Positions 23,821 through 33,210 of a stretch of DNA of 64,000 nt are shown one piece after another. The DNA is from a virus: positions 1 to 64,000 of IMG/VR virus record IMGVR_UViG_3300037247_000990. The stretch is one strand, 5' to 3'. The position numbers and the translations under genes were made by a program. Under the pieces are notes generated by a model that ran no database searches, was not told where the DNA came from, and saw nothing but the letters and a program-made list of their open reading frames with translations. The stretch's first letter is position 1. Each line of letters begins with the position of its first letter.

Positions 23821-24066
23821 ATGGTGGAACTAGCACGGCCAATCGTTCAGCACGAGAAGGGCGCTATCGCCGCCGGCTCAGTCTGCTTTGGTCTCGACAA
23901 GGACCTGTGGGACATCAACGGCGCGGGCACGCCGACCGACGGTACCGCCGGTGACGGCGCGGGGTTTACCGGTAAGGGTGCCCGGTACACGGACACCACC
24001 AACGGCAAGCTGTACGTCAACACCGGCACCAAGGCGTCGCCGACCTGGCAGGACCAGAACCCATAA
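23821..24066 (+). CDS. small structural-type protein
   Basis: 81 residues, Gly/Thr/Asp-rich without charge clusters (GARYTDTTNGKLYVNTGTKA). This trailer pattern (DTTNGKLYxNTGTKxxPTW) is widespread in phage head or tail decoration proteins. GGAG precedes the ATG. It lies in the capsid gene run, so a virion protein is likely. Confidence 0.65.
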   Translation: MVELARPIVQHEKGAIAAGSVCFGLDKDLWDINGAGTPTDGTAGDGAGFTGKGARYTDTTNGKLYVNTGTKASPTWQDQNP

Positions 24067-24075
24067 GGATGAGCC

Positions 24076-24393
24076 GTGGCGGAGCGGGAATGGTCAGAGA
24101 CGGACAGCAAGGACGACGCCGTCGCCACCGCGACCCACGCGGCGGTGACCGGCAAGCAGTACCGTGCCACCCACGTTCAGGCATCGTTCTCGGCCGCTCC
24201 GTCCAGTCCGGTCCTGTTGCAGATCAAGGACGGCACGACGGTGGTCTGGGAGGGCTACGTAGCGCTCGCTGAGGGCATCGACGTGTCCCTGGCTATACCG
24301 GGCACCCTCGGCAACCTGATGAGCGCCACGCTCGCCGCCAGCGGCACCGGCGGTAGAGTAGGAAAAGTCAACATCCAAGGCACGGAATTCTGA
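24076..24393 (+). CDS. small beta-rich structural-type protein
   Basis: 105 residues from GTG. Alternating polar and hydrophobic residues suggest a beta-sandwich (RATHVQASFSAAPSSPVLLQ, then IKDGTTVVWEGYVAL). No cysteine. Probably a capsid-associated protein like its neighbours; function not assigned. One base separates its stop from the next start. Confidence 0.6.
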   Translation: MAEREWSETDSKDDAVATATHAAVTGKQYRATHVQASFSAAPSSPVLLQIKDGTTVVWEGYVALAEGIDVSLAIPGTLGNLMSATLAASGTGGRVGKVNIQGTEF

Positions 24394-24394
24394 G

Positions 24395-24802
24395 ATGGCG
24401 AAGTTCGTAGGCGACAACGTCCTCGATGCGGCGCTGGAGTACATCGCGGATCGGGGCGACGAGCTGGTCATCCTTGACGGCCAACCGACGATCACGGAGC
24501 ACATCAAGGAAAACGCCGGTGTCGGGGCCGGCAAGGGTCTGGGTCGCATCACCCTGACCCTGATCACCGGCGGCGGCGACTACGCCATCGCCGACGGCGA
24601 CACCAACGGCCGCAAGCTGACCGTCTCACAGCAGACCGACATCAACATCGACGTGACCGGCACCGCGACCGACGTTGGGATTTGGAATACCGCGACCGGC
24701 GAAATTCTGCTATCAACGACGCTTACCGCGTCGCAGGGCGTGACCTCCGGCAACACCGCCACGGTCAACGCCTTCGACGATGAAATTGCTGACGCGGCTT
24801 AG
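24395..24802 (+). CDS. phage structural protein of unknown function
   Basis: 135 residues: a helical N-terminus (MAKFVGDNVLDAALEYIADR) and beta-rich Thr/Ala-rich remainder (LLSTTLTASQGVTSGNTATV). Proteins of this kind, with the opening NxxLDAALxxIA, recur after capsid genes in environmental siphoviruses. Role unknown, probably virion surface. Confidence 0.65.
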   Translation: MAKFVGDNVLDAALEYIADRGDELVILDGQPTITEHIKENAGVGAGKGLGRITLTLITGGGDYAIADGDTNGRKLTVSQQTDINIDVTGTATDVGIWNTATGEILLSTTLTASQGVTSGNTATVNAFDDEIADAA

Positions 24803-24843
24803 GCCCGCGTCTGATCTCTAACCGTAACAAAAGGAATATTTTC

Positions 24844-24987
24844 ATGGCTGAAGATATACGTGAAGGACAGAGCAAGCACATCGAGCAAGAGCGGCGTCGT
24901 GGCGGATGCCTTGGTTACGGCCATGGCGGTCCTTCAGGCCCAGGCGCTCAAGGACAAAGAATAGCGTCGTTACCGCACCGACCGTGA
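24844..24987 (+). CDS. possible 47-residue gene, frame uncertain
   Basis: An ATG at 24844 with AAGGA nine bases upstream opens a 47-codon frame whose product is Gly/Arg-rich and unconvincing. A second frame of the same stretch reads KIYVKDRASTSSKSGVVADA then LVTAMAVLQAQALKDKE, which looks more protein-like but has only GTG or CTG starts. Either could be translated. The segment ends just before a terminator. Confidence 0.35.
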   Translation: MAEDIREGQSKHIEQERRRGGCLGYGHGGPSGPGAQGQRIASLPHRP

Positions 24988-24991
24988 ATAG

Positions 24992-25028
24992 GCGGGCGTC
25001 CGGCCTCACTGGTCGCGCGCCCGCTTTT
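24992..25028 (+). terminator. intrinsic terminator after the capsid genes
   Basis: GCGGGCG (24992-24998) pairs with CGCCCGC (25018-25024), followed by TTTTCGTTT. The 19-base loop can pair partly inside. It separates the capsid operon from the surface-protein genes. Confidence 0.6.
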
Positions 25029-25057
25029 CGTTTGGACTAATTGAAGGAACCGAAGCC

Positions 25058-25306
25058 ATGGGCCGATACCGGATGGACGTACAGATTAACGCGACGCTGG
25101 TTGTCGAGGCCGATTCGGTGCAACAGGCGTTGGATCGCGCTGGCCAGGCGTCGCCGACGATGTCGGGCAAGCCGATGTTGGGAACGCGGATCAAGCTGTC
25201 GGGCGCAGCGCCGGTGGCCAACCACGTTTTGACGCCTAACAAAATCCGCCAGCGGCATGGGCTGCAATCGGCGGGGCCATCGTCGCGGCTGCCACGGTCT
25301 CGCTGA
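25058..25306 (+). CDS. hypothetical protein
   Basis: 82 residues starting MGRYRMDVQINATLVVEADS. The first 60 residues form a plausible small alpha/beta unit (VEADSVQQALDRAGQASPTM); the last 20 are Arg/Ser-rich and may be readthrough of an eroded end. GAAGGAACCGAAGCC precedes the ATG. It lies just after the terminator. Confidence 0.5.
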   Translation: MGRYRMDVQINATLVVEADSVQQALDRAGQASPTMSGKPMLGTRIKLSGAAPVANHVLTPNKIRQRHGLQSAGPSSRLPRSR

Positions 25307-25426
25307 CCTCGTGGACCGTAACCATGCCGGAGGGTTGATCAACACAAGGACCAACTTTTGGGTTGTGCGCCCGCCGGTCATTCCGCGGGTCGTACAACAT
25401 CAATTATGACTGAGTGAGGGATTTTA

Positions 25427-27580
25427 ATGTATCGACTACTTTTAGCGTTTTGGTTGCTTGTTGGGACGGCGGTTCCAGTCGCTACTCATGAGCTAGTTAC
25501 GCGCCCAGAGCACGATACGGATATCCAGACTCTACAGGACGCGACAGACACTCGGTTACAGGCTCTAGAGCAAGCCGTAGACGGGCTAGACAGTCGGATG
25601 CAGGCTTTGGAAGCCGTACCACCGACAGAGCCGCCTACGGAGCCTCCGACAGAGCCTCCTACAGAACTCGGTATTTGGCAGCAACTTCCAAATACCGCGC
25701 CGAGTAGTATTCTCTTTACGCAGGATGAGGTTCCACCGGAGGCTTGGGGGCAGTCCGGCTCGGCGGGGATTCTTAGGTCGTGGGGTGGGGCCGCCTTCGA
25801 CCCGGTTCGACGGGTCTTCTACGTGCACGGTGGCGGCCATCGCGCCTATGGCGGCAATGAGGTCTATGCCTTCTCTGTAGACACGGCGACTTGGGAGCGG
25901 TTGACCAGCCCCTCCAATTTGGTGTGGCGGGATGACCTGTGTCTTGACACCGTGGACGATACGCCTCGCTCGTCACATACCTACGACGCCTGGGAGTTTT
26001 CGCCGCTCACCGGAGAGATTTATCGCTGGAGCAACACCCCGTTTCCGAATTCTTCTTCAGGTAGGTGCGGCGCGGAGTTTTGGGCCTTCAATCCAGAAAC
26101 CAAGTCTTGGCGCGAACTGTCGCCTAAACCCGAGGTCATCGCGGGTGCTACTCCATCAATCGCTGTCGATCCTCAGAATGGTTGGCTTCTTCTCGCCGCG
26201 CCTCGCGCGACCTGGAGCTATGATCCGGAAACCGACAGTTACACGAAGCTGTTTAATAGCAGGGGGGGCTGGGGCAACGGCGCGCTTGATCCAACACGCC
26301 GGGTCATGCTGATGACCATGTATAGAACTGGGCTGTTCGCGATAGACCTCAATACGGGCACACAGACGGAGGTAGTAACAGTCGAGGAAATCGCCATACC
26401 TCAAAGTTTGTTGTATCTCAGCGGTATCGACTATTCACCAACGCGAGATCGCTGGGTGCTGTGGGCGGGCGACGGGAATGTTTACACCGTCCATCCCGAG
26501 ACCTGGGAGGTGCGGGTGTACCGGCCAACCCAAGGCCCACTTCCCACTCCATATGGAAGAGGCATTTACGGGCGCTGGCGTTACGTCGCAAGTTTGGACG
26601 CCTTCGTTGGCATCGGTCATGTCGATGAGGATGTCTGGATATATCGGTTGCCGGAGGGTGACGGTGAGCCGATATTCGTGGGGTCGATCCAGACCTGTTC
26701 GGAATCGGGGGCTTGCACGGAACACACGAGCCTTCAAGCGGCCCTCGATGCCGCCATGCCGGGTTATACGATCACCTTGTCACCGGGCGATTACTATCAG
26801 TGTGCGACTCTCCGCATAAACGGTGTGACCATAACTGGTTCTGGAGCACACTTGCGCGATACCGCGTGTGGCGGTAAGGCGGCGCTGGTTATCAAGGGCA
26901 ATGATACGGTGGTCGAGGGTCTGGAATGTTCTGGAATTAGAGTTAACGATGGAAACGGTGCCTGTATTCGGTTCGAGGGAACCAACTTGACCGTTCGCAA
27001 CGTCAACTTCCATGACAGCCAGGAAGGTATCCTGGCCGGCGGGGTGGTTGGGGATGTGCTCATCGAGGATAGTCTGTTTGAGCGGTTAGGCGGTGCCGAG
27101 GGTATCGCTCTGGGGCGAGCGCACGCCATCTACGTCAGCGGCAGCGCCAGTTCCTTAACAATCCGAAACAGCCGCATTCTTTCTTCAAAGGAAGAGGGAC
27201 ATGAGGTCAAATCCCGTGCCGCTCGGACGGTGATAGAGAACAGCGTCATTGCCTCGCTTGGTGGTGTTGATTCCCGGTTGATAGATGTCCCCAATGGTGG
27301 CGAGCTTGTCGTCCGCAACAGCGTCTTGGAAATGGGGCCGAACAGCAGCAATCTTGATCTAATTGGCTATGGCCTCGAAGGCATCACTCACACCGTGAGT
27401 TGGGTCGCTATCACCGGGAACACTATCATTACTGATCGAACCCGAAGTCGGTTATTCCACGGGTCAATCCAACCGACGATAGAAGGCAACATCTTGGTCG
27501 GTGGCGAGCAGTGGCCTAACAACGAATGGTTTGCAGATCGTGCCGCCGCTGGGCTAAGCGCCTATCCGGCTTTGCCGTAA
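25427..27580 (+). CDS. secreted-type Kelch propeller plus beta-helix protein
   Basis: 717 residues. An N-terminal signal-like hydrophobic segment (LLLAFWLLVGTAVPVATHEL) precedes a coiled coil (about 25-62) and a repeated PPTE linker. Six Kelch-like blades (about 100-425) follow, e.g. VRRVFYVHGGGHRAYGGNEV and DRWVLWAGDGNVYTVHPETW. A right-handed beta-helix (about 455-710) closes it: CIRFEGTNLTVRNVNFHDSQ. This resembles a receptor-binding or glycan-binding surface protein, but the signal peptide is odd for a virion part, so export to the host envelope is possible. Confidence 0.75.
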   Translation: MYRLLLAFWLLVGTAVPVATHELVTRPEHDTDIQTLQDATDTRLQALEQAVDGLDSRMQALEAVPPTEPPTEPPTEPPTELGIWQQLPNTAPSSILFTQDEVPPEAWGQSGSAGILRSWGGAAFDPVRRVFYVHGGGHRAYGGNEVYAFSVDTATWERLTSPSNLVWRDDLCLDTVDDTPRSSHTYDAWEFSPLTGEIYRWSNTPFPNSSSGRCGAEFWAFNPETKSWRELSPKPEVIAGATPSIAVDPQNGWLLLAAPRATWSYDPETDSYTKLFNSRGGWGNGALDPTRRVMLMTMYRTGLFAIDLNTGTQTEVVTVEEIAIPQSLLYLSGIDYSPTRDRWVLWAGDGNVYTVHPETWEVRVYRPTQGPLPTPYGRGIYGRWRYVASLDAFVGIGHVDEDVWIYRLPEGDGEPIFVGSIQTCSESGACTEHTSLQAALDAAMPGYTITLSPGDYYQCATLRINGVTITGSGAHLRDTACGGKAALVIKGNDTVVEGLECSGIRVNDGNGACIRFEGTNLTVRNVNFHDSQEGILAGGVVGDVLIEDSLFERLGGAEGIALGRAHAIYVSGSASSLTIRNSRILSSKEEGHEVKSRAARTVIENSVIASLGGVDSRLIDVPNGGELVVRNSVLEMGPNSSNLDLIGYGLEGITHTVSWVAITGNTIITDRTRSRLFHGSIQPTIEGNILVGGEQWPNNEWFADRAAAGLSAYPALP

Positions 27581-27660
27581 CTTGCCGGACTGTAGCAATG
27601 CTCGATGTGGCTGTCATCTGCGTCGATTACCAAATCTTCTACCAGTAAAAGGTTATGTAG

Positions 27661-28101
27661 ATGGCCGAATTTCTTATCGCCAACCACTCGAATACCGATC
27701 CTGACGGCTTTCAGGCGGACGATGTTATTGACGTGCGTGAAGACGGCTGGAATTGGACCCGGAGTGAATTGCCTCGCGTGGTGAAATTGCCGGCGATCCC
27801 TCTCACACTGGCCCAGCAATACCGGGAGGAGGATCGGGAGATTTACGTCAAGGTTCGTGAGAGCGAGACCAAGAAAACAACAGGTCAGCTTTCACTCCAG
27901 CGTGACGATGTTGAAACGGCAAAGATTACGGTTAATACCGAGACCTTGATTAAGCCGCGCACGCTAAGTGTGGAAGACGTTGGCGCTATCAAGATTTTGA
28001 ATATCCAATCCGAGGAATTAGCCTTAGAGTTTCGGTCTGTGTTTTTTGCCCGTCGCCGGTGGAAGATGGTAGGTGACGTAATAACTGATAAGTTGGCATG
28101 A
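27661..28101 (+). CDS. hypothetical structural-type protein
   Basis: 146 residues opening MAEFLIANHSNTDPDGFQAD, then DVIDVREDGWNWTRSELPRV. This start pattern (planned residues, DxxGFQxGDxVxVxxDG) occurs in small proteins next to phage fibre genes. The C-terminus is beta-rich (SEELALEFRSVFFARRRW). No assigned function; coupled by ATGA to the beta-helix gene. Confidence 0.6.
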   Translation: MAEFLIANHSNTDPDGFQADDVIDVREDGWNWTRSELPRVVKLPAIPLTLAQQYREEDREIYVKVRESETKKTTGQLSLQRDDVETAKITVNTETLIKPRTLSVEDVGAIKILNIQSEELALEFRSVFFARRRWKMVGDVITDKLA

Positions 28102-29312
28102 CCGAATTCATCTTGACCGTCAACGAAACTTCCGGTGGCGATTTCAGTAGTTTGACTTCGTGGGAAGCGGCGATACAAGCCGATCTCACAGCGGCGGCAA
28201 GCAAGGTTTTTGCGGTTTCATCCATCGCGAATGACGGTATCGCTGATGGCGAAGCGTGTACCGGCCAGACGAGCGGCGCCACGGGCACGTTCAAGCACCT
28301 GAAGGCCGATGATTCTCAATGTTTTATCCTCGTCCTGACGAGTACGTTTCAGGCAGAGGTTATCGAGCAGGATAGCAACACCGCTAAAACGGTAACAACC
28401 TCCGACACCGGGACACAGATCACCCGAGCCACGGCACAGGTGTCGAGTGACTCGGAACTGAGCGATGCGGTGATAGTCGATGGTTGGACACTAGACAATA
28501 CGCACGACATTCTTATCACTGCGATGCCTGGTCAGAGTTTTCAGGATCATGCTGATGTTCGTACCAATAAGCTAGATTATGACGCAACAAAGGGCGCGGC
28601 CATATTAAGTACTGGTGGTTTTGCTGATACCATAAGGAATTCGGAGGGCGGTACGTTTAATTTTAATATTACAAAGTTACAGTTAAAGGCAACCGCAACA
28701 ACTTCGAGAGCGCAACTTAATTCTAATGCAGGCCCTACTACCCTTAAAGACTGCATTTTTGAGTCAAATAGCTCCGACCAAACCGGTAGCAATCCCAAAT
28801 TTATAATAAATTGTCTTGTGAAAAATGTCGGCACTGGTGACGGCTTAAAACTCTCGTTTGATGGTCACGCTATAACGACGACTGTTGTAAAGCCATCTTC
28901 CGGCTCCGGTGGCATTGGGATTGAATCCAATGACGGAAATAACTCTGATTGTGTGGATTGTTGTTCGTTTGGCTTTGACACGGATTATTCCGGGACGTTC
29001 GATACCGGGAATTCAAGCAATAACGCTTCGGATAGCACGGGGAATCCGGGCTCGGCATCGCAAGACAGCCTGACCTACGCCGATCAGTTTGAGAGTGCCG
29101 CCGACGACTGGCGTGCCAAGGATGGCAGCCTAGACGCTAATGGTGTCGCCGATGAGACCAATGCGCCGGAAGATATAAGCGGCCAGGACCGAGATGGAAG
29201 TGCGCCGACAATCGGGTGCTGGGAGTTCGTGGCGGCAGTGGGCTTCGTCCCCTATCCTAATCCCCGTTACGCCCTGACCGGCGGGATGCAACCCATGCAA
29301 GGAGGCATTTGA
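28098..29312 (+). CDS. beta-helix surface protein
   Basis: 404 residues rich in Ser, Thr, Asn, Gly and Asp. TVNETSGGDFSSLTSWEAAI opens a pectate-lyase-like right-handed beta-helix in which short strands repeat about every 20-25 residues. The end, EDISGQDRDGSAPTIGCWEF, is a typical beta-helix closing strand. Base composition is clearly more AT-rich than head and tail genes, suggesting acquisition. Probably a virion fibre or decoration. Confidence 0.65.
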   Translation: MTEFILTVNETSGGDFSSLTSWEAAIQADLTAAASKVFAVSSIANDGIADGEACTGQTSGATGTFKHLKADDSQCFILVLTSTFQAEVIEQDSNTAKTVTTSDTGTQITRATAQVSSDSELSDAVIVDGWTLDNTHDILITAMPGQSFQDHADVRTNKLDYDATKGAAILSTGGFADTIRNSEGGTFNFNITKLQLKATATTSRAQLNSNAGPTTLKDCIFESNSSDQTGSNPKFIINCLVKNVGTGDGLKLSFDGHAITTTVVKPSSGSGGIGIESNDGNNSDCVDCCSFGFDTDYSGTFDTGNSSNNASDSTGNPGSASQDSLTYADQFESAADDWRAKDGSLDANGVADETNAPEDISGQDRDGSAPTIGCWEFVAAVGFVPYPNPRYALTGGMQPMQGGI

Positions 29313-29314
29313 TC

Positions 29315-32254
29315 ATGCTGGTGGCTGGCGACTCAACGGATGTTACAACCCACTTCGCCATGCGGAAGGTCGCCGATGGCACCGCCGCGACCGGGCTGAC
29401 GATTACCGGCTTTGATCTTCAATACGTTCGTTCCGGGGTCGCCCCCGTCGCCAAAGTAGACGCAACCGCGCTGGCCGCGACCGATAGCGCCCACGCTGAT
29501 AACAAGGCCATCGAGATCGATGTCACGGACCAGCCGGGACTCTACCGGGTCGATTGGCCGGATGCCGCGTTTGCCGCCGGGGTGCGCGAGGTTATCTTGA
29601 CCGTCAAAGCGGCAACTGCTTTCACTGAGCATTTGCGGGTAGAGATCGACGGTTCTGCGGCGGCCTATCTTGGTCCTCGGGGGCCTGGTGTTTGGCTTGA
29701 TGACGGCGCAGCAAACACCGGAGTGGTGCTTGGGATAGACGGGACGGCCAGGAACCCTGTGAGCACGATTGCGGCGGCGACCACCATCGCGTCGAACCTT
29801 GGAGTCCAGGTATTCTATCTACTCAATGATTCCGTGTTCACGCTGACCCAGGCTTATGAAAGTTACACATTTATTGGTCTTGGCCTCAGTAATAAAATTA
29901 CGCTGGGCTCGCAAGATGTGGACAATTCAGAGTTCTGTAACCTTATCCTGACTGGAACGCAGGGTGGCACTGGTCAAATATATGCACACCACTGTTCATT
30001 GACGGCGCTTGTTTCTGCCGAACTTATCGCATTCCATTGTTGGCTCACGGGGAATAATACGCTTCGCGCTGCGACCACTCACATATTCAAAGATTGTTGC
30101 AGTGCTGTAGCAGGACAGGCGACATCTGACCTAACCTTCCCTGGTTCGGGCACGACGAGTGTGAACTTTAGGCATTATTCTGGGGGGTTGACAGTTAAGA
30201 GTGCCACAACAAATGACACAATGTCCTTTGAGGCTGATGGCCAGATTGTCATTGATGTTTCTTGCACCAGTCTCACCATAAGTGTGCGTGGCAACTGCCA
30301 GATCACGGATAATGGCACGACGACCAATTTGACTCAGGAAGCCGCTATAAATCGGACGAATATCAACGCCGAAGCTGATGATGCGATTGTAACTTACGGC
30401 CTGGACCATTTGGTGCAAACATCGGCTTTCGATACAGATGTGGCCGATGACAGTATTATCGCGCAAATGGTGGATGCCGGTAGCACATCAGACTATACTA
30501 ATTATTCCAAGACCGAGGATAGCTTACGCGCCATATCAGAAAAGGTAAGTTCTATTGGCTCGGCGTCGGGCGGTGGTTTTAACTTCGCCGCAGTTGGCTC
30601 CGACGCTCTGACGGACACGATCAATGATGCCGAGGATGCTGTTGATAAAAGCACCAGCCCGGCCACTGTTGGTATCCCTGTAACGGGGCACGCGTTCCTT
30701 GCGGGCCATGAAGTGACCATTGCGGGCACGGCTAATTACAACGGAAGTTTTGTAATAGACAGTGTGTCCACAAACGAAGTCGTAATCGTGTCGGCCTTCG
30801 CGGCGGAAACTTTCTCCAGCACAGACACCATCGTTTCCTCGATCAAGGGCGAAAGTATCGAGGGCGTTGAAACCACAAACACATTTGCCTCCACGGTTAG
30901 CGAGGATGGTGTCTATCATGTGATTGACGATGACGGGGCAAACAACTTTACAATCTCATATCGGGTTGAGGTTGGTGGCGGTAGACGTGCAACCGAAGCA
31001 GTGTTCCAAGGTTTCCTTACCGGCTCCAACGACAACGCCTTTATACAGGCATATGATTTTGTTGGTAGCGCATGGGAAACGCGCGCGCTTCTGACCGGGC
31101 AAAATGGTTCCGTCAACCAGACAATAACGATTTCTTTACTAGCCCGAAATACCGGAACAAGCGCGCCTGATCTGGGTGTGGTCTTTCTCCGTATTACAGA
31201 CGATACGGGTAGAGGCAGTTCAAACCCAACGCTGAATGTTGACAGTTTTTTGGTTGAGGCCGTTGGTATAGGACAGACGGCAGGCTACCAGAATGGGCGG
31301 ATAGCGCTGGACACGAACAATGGCACTGCTGGGGCCGAGGCATTTGTTAATGGGGTAGCGGATAACCCTTGTTTAACCCTTGCGGATGCCAAGGCGCTAT
31401 CTACATCAGTCGGAATTAGTGATTTCCATATCATCAATGGATCGAGCATAACTTTGGCCGAGAGCACAGCCAATGAAAGCTACTTTGGCGACAACTGGAC
31501 ACTTGCGCTCGGCGGCCGAGATGTGGACGGGGCTTATTTCCAAGGCGCTCATGTAACAGGCGTTGGGATATCAGCAACAGAAGTGCATTATGAAGGTTGT
31601 GATGTTGGCACAATGTCGGCCCAGATTGGACACTTTGATTTCTGTGCATTCAGCGGCACTGTCACTCAAACTCTTGCGGGCGATTATGAATACCATAATT
31701 GCTATAGCAATATTGCGGGAGCCGGTGCCCCGACTTTCACAAAAACCGCAGGACAGGCAATTACTGCTGCTTGGCGCAACTGGATGGACAGTATAACGAT
31801 TTCTGGGCTGCAGTCCGGTGACACAATTACCATTAACGGCCGTCTCGGGACAGTGACATTAAACGGTGCAGACGCCTCCGTTGAGATAAGAGGGTCTTAT
31901 AAGAGCATTGTCAATAACTTAACCGGAAGTCCTACTGTTAATATAGATGGTGCATGGAAGGGCTCGGACATAGCGGACACTCTTACGGATACCGACGAAC
32001 TCCAGGCCGATGACGTGCCGGGCCTGATCGGGGCGCTAAACGATTTCGACGTAACGGCACAACTGGCCGAGAGTTACGCGGCTAATGGAGTTGCCCCGAC
32101 GGCGGCGCAGTTGTGGTTTGCGGTCCACCAGATGCTCATGCAGTTTGGCATCTCGGGCACGAGTATTACGGTACGCAAACTCGATGATGCGGCCACGGCA
32201 TTTGTGGTAACGCTTGACGACGCCACCAACCCGATCGACGCCAAGAGGGTGTGA
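29315..32254 (+). CDS. large fibre-like protein with duplicated beta-helix module
   Basis: 979 residues from ATG 29315, nine bases after GGAGG. The N-terminal ~110 residues form a beta-sandwich ending LRVEIDGS (immunoglobulin/BppU-like). Two beta-helix modules follow: about 120-330 (GVWLDDGAANTGVVLGIDGT) and about 655-900 (IALDTNNGTAGAEAFVNGVA), both continuing NPxxTxAxAxxxxxxLGV-type helices. A middle domain (about 440-650) links them. The C-terminus is helical. Unusually low GC for the window. Likely a virion surface fibre. Confidence 0.7.
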   Translation: MLVAGDSTDVTTHFAMRKVADGTAATGLTITGFDLQYVRSGVAPVAKVDATALAATDSAHADNKAIEIDVTDQPGLYRVDWPDAAFAAGVREVILTVKAATAFTEHLRVEIDGSAAAYLGPRGPGVWLDDGAANTGVVLGIDGTARNPVSTIAAATTIASNLGVQVFYLLNDSVFTLTQAYESYTFIGLGLSNKITLGSQDVDNSEFCNLILTGTQGGTGQIYAHHCSLTALVSAELIAFHCWLTGNNTLRAATTHIFKDCCSAVAGQATSDLTFPGSGTTSVNFRHYSGGLTVKSATTNDTMSFEADGQIVIDVSCTSLTISVRGNCQITDNGTTTNLTQEAAINRTNINAEADDAIVTYGLDHLVQTSAFDTDVADDSIIAQMVDAGSTSDYTNYSKTEDSLRAISEKVSSIGSASGGGFNFAAVGSDALTDTINDAEDAVDKSTSPATVGIPVTGHAFLAGHEVTIAGTANYNGSFVIDSVSTNEVVIVSAFAAETFSSTDTIVSSIKGESIEGVETTNTFASTVSEDGVYHVIDDDGANNFTISYRVEVGGGRRATEAVFQGFLTGSNDNAFIQAYDFVGSAWETRALLTGQNGSVNQTITISLLARNTGTSAPDLGVVFLRITDDTGRGSSNPTLNVDSFLVEAVGIGQTAGYQNGRIALDTNNGTAGAEAFVNGVADNPCLTLADAKALSTSVGISDFHIINGSSITLAESTANESYFGDNWTLALGGRDVDGAYFQGAHVTGVGISATEVHYEGCDVGTMSAQIGHFDFCAFSGTVTQTLAGDYEYHNCYSNIAGAGAPTFTKTAGQAITAAWRNWMDSITISGLQSGDTITINGRLGTVTLNGADASVEIRGSYKSIVNNLTGSPTVNIDGAWKGSDIADTLTDTDELQADDVPGLIGALNDFDVTAQLAESYAANGVAPTAAQLWFAVHQMLMQFGISGTSITVRKLDDAATAFVVTLDDATNPIDAKRV

Positions 32255-33210
32255 TGGCTATCCGTACCGTAGTGACCAGGGGCTACGGCAACGGCACTTT
32301 CATCGGGACCATCGCGCTTGTCGTAGTCCGTGGTTATCTTGCCGTCATCAGCGTCCACACCCTCATTCCCAACGATATCGCCCATGCCCACGCCCTCGAA
32401 CAAGTCGGCCTGACGCAGAATCACGTCCTTGCCACCGACGATATCACCAACGCGCATGCGCTCGATGCCGCCGGGATGACCCAGGTTCATATCCTCATCG
32501 CCGACGACCTGGCGCATGGCCACGATCTCGATCAAATCGCGTTTAGCCAGAACCATGTGCTGACGGCGAACGATATCAGCCATGGCCAGGCGCTCGATCA
32601 GACCATCGTCACCATAGGCGACATCACCTTGACGCCGAACGACATCGCCCATGACCACGCCTTGGATAGGGCAGTGATGACGCAGGATCATGTGTTGGCG
32701 CCCAACGATATAGGCCACGAGCAGGCATTGGATCAGGCGGCTTTGACCCAGATCCATATCCTCGGCCCGCAGGACATCGCCCACGACCAGGCGCTCGATC
32801 AGGCCGGGTTGACCCAGGACCATGTGCTGACCGCCGATGACATAGGCCACGGCCAAACGCTAGACCAACCCGCGATAAGCCAAATCCATGTGCTGGCACC
32901 GTCCGACGTGATCCACGCCCAGGCTCTCGACCAAGCCGGGCTGTCGCAAAACCACGTCTTGACCGCCGATGACATCCTGCTCGGCCATCTGCTCGACCAG
33001 ACCGCCGTGATCACCGGCGACATCGTGCTGACGGCCAGCGACATCATCCATGCGCATGCGCTTGATGAAACCGGCATCATCGAAGGCTTGCGCATCAAGA
33101 AGACCGAAACCCGCCCCGATAACACGCTGATCACAAACCGGCCCGACCGCACCCTCGACACCAAGAGGCCGAGGTCGGGATATACTACCGTCAGGAAGGA
33201 CGTTTCATGA
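32254..33210 (+). CDS. protein of eleven 22-residue HALDQ repeats
   Basis: 318 residues from the ATG in TGATG. A short N-terminal hydrophobic part (IALVVVRGYLAVISV) is followed by eleven near-identical repeats (residues 35-278) with consensus HVLxxxDIxHxxALDQxxLTQ, then a basic tail. Nothing catalytic. The regular 22-residue period with conserved Asp, His and Leu suggests a solenoid, possibly metal-binding. Similar HALD-type repeats occur in proteins near phage fibre genes. Likely virion-associated. Confidence 0.75.
   Translation: MAIRTVVTRGYGNGTFIGTIALVVVRGYLAVISVHTLIPNDIAHAHALEQVGLTQNHVLATDDITNAHALDAAGMTQVHILIADDLAHGHDLDQIAFSQNHVLTANDISHGQALDQTIVTIGDITLTPNDIAHDHALDRAVMTQDHVLAPNDIGHEQALDQAALTQIHILGPQDIAHDQALDQAGLTQDHVLTADDIGHGQTLDQPAISQIHVLAPSDVIHAQALDQAGLSQNHVLTADDILLGHLLDQTAVITGDIVLTASDIIHAHALDETGIIEGLRIKKTETRPDNTLITNRPDRTLDTKRPRSGYTTVRKDVS
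32356..33087 (+). repeat. eleven tandem 66-69-bp coding repeats
   Basis: Each unit codes for the 22-residue HALDQ repeat; two units have 23 residues. Neighbouring units share long identical blocks such as GCGCTCGATCAGGC. Unit number could change by recombination. Confidence 0.85.

Noticed and set aside
32356-33087. CRISPR-like spaced repeats
   Set aside because: The 66-bp periodicity is a coding repeat with no unique spacers.
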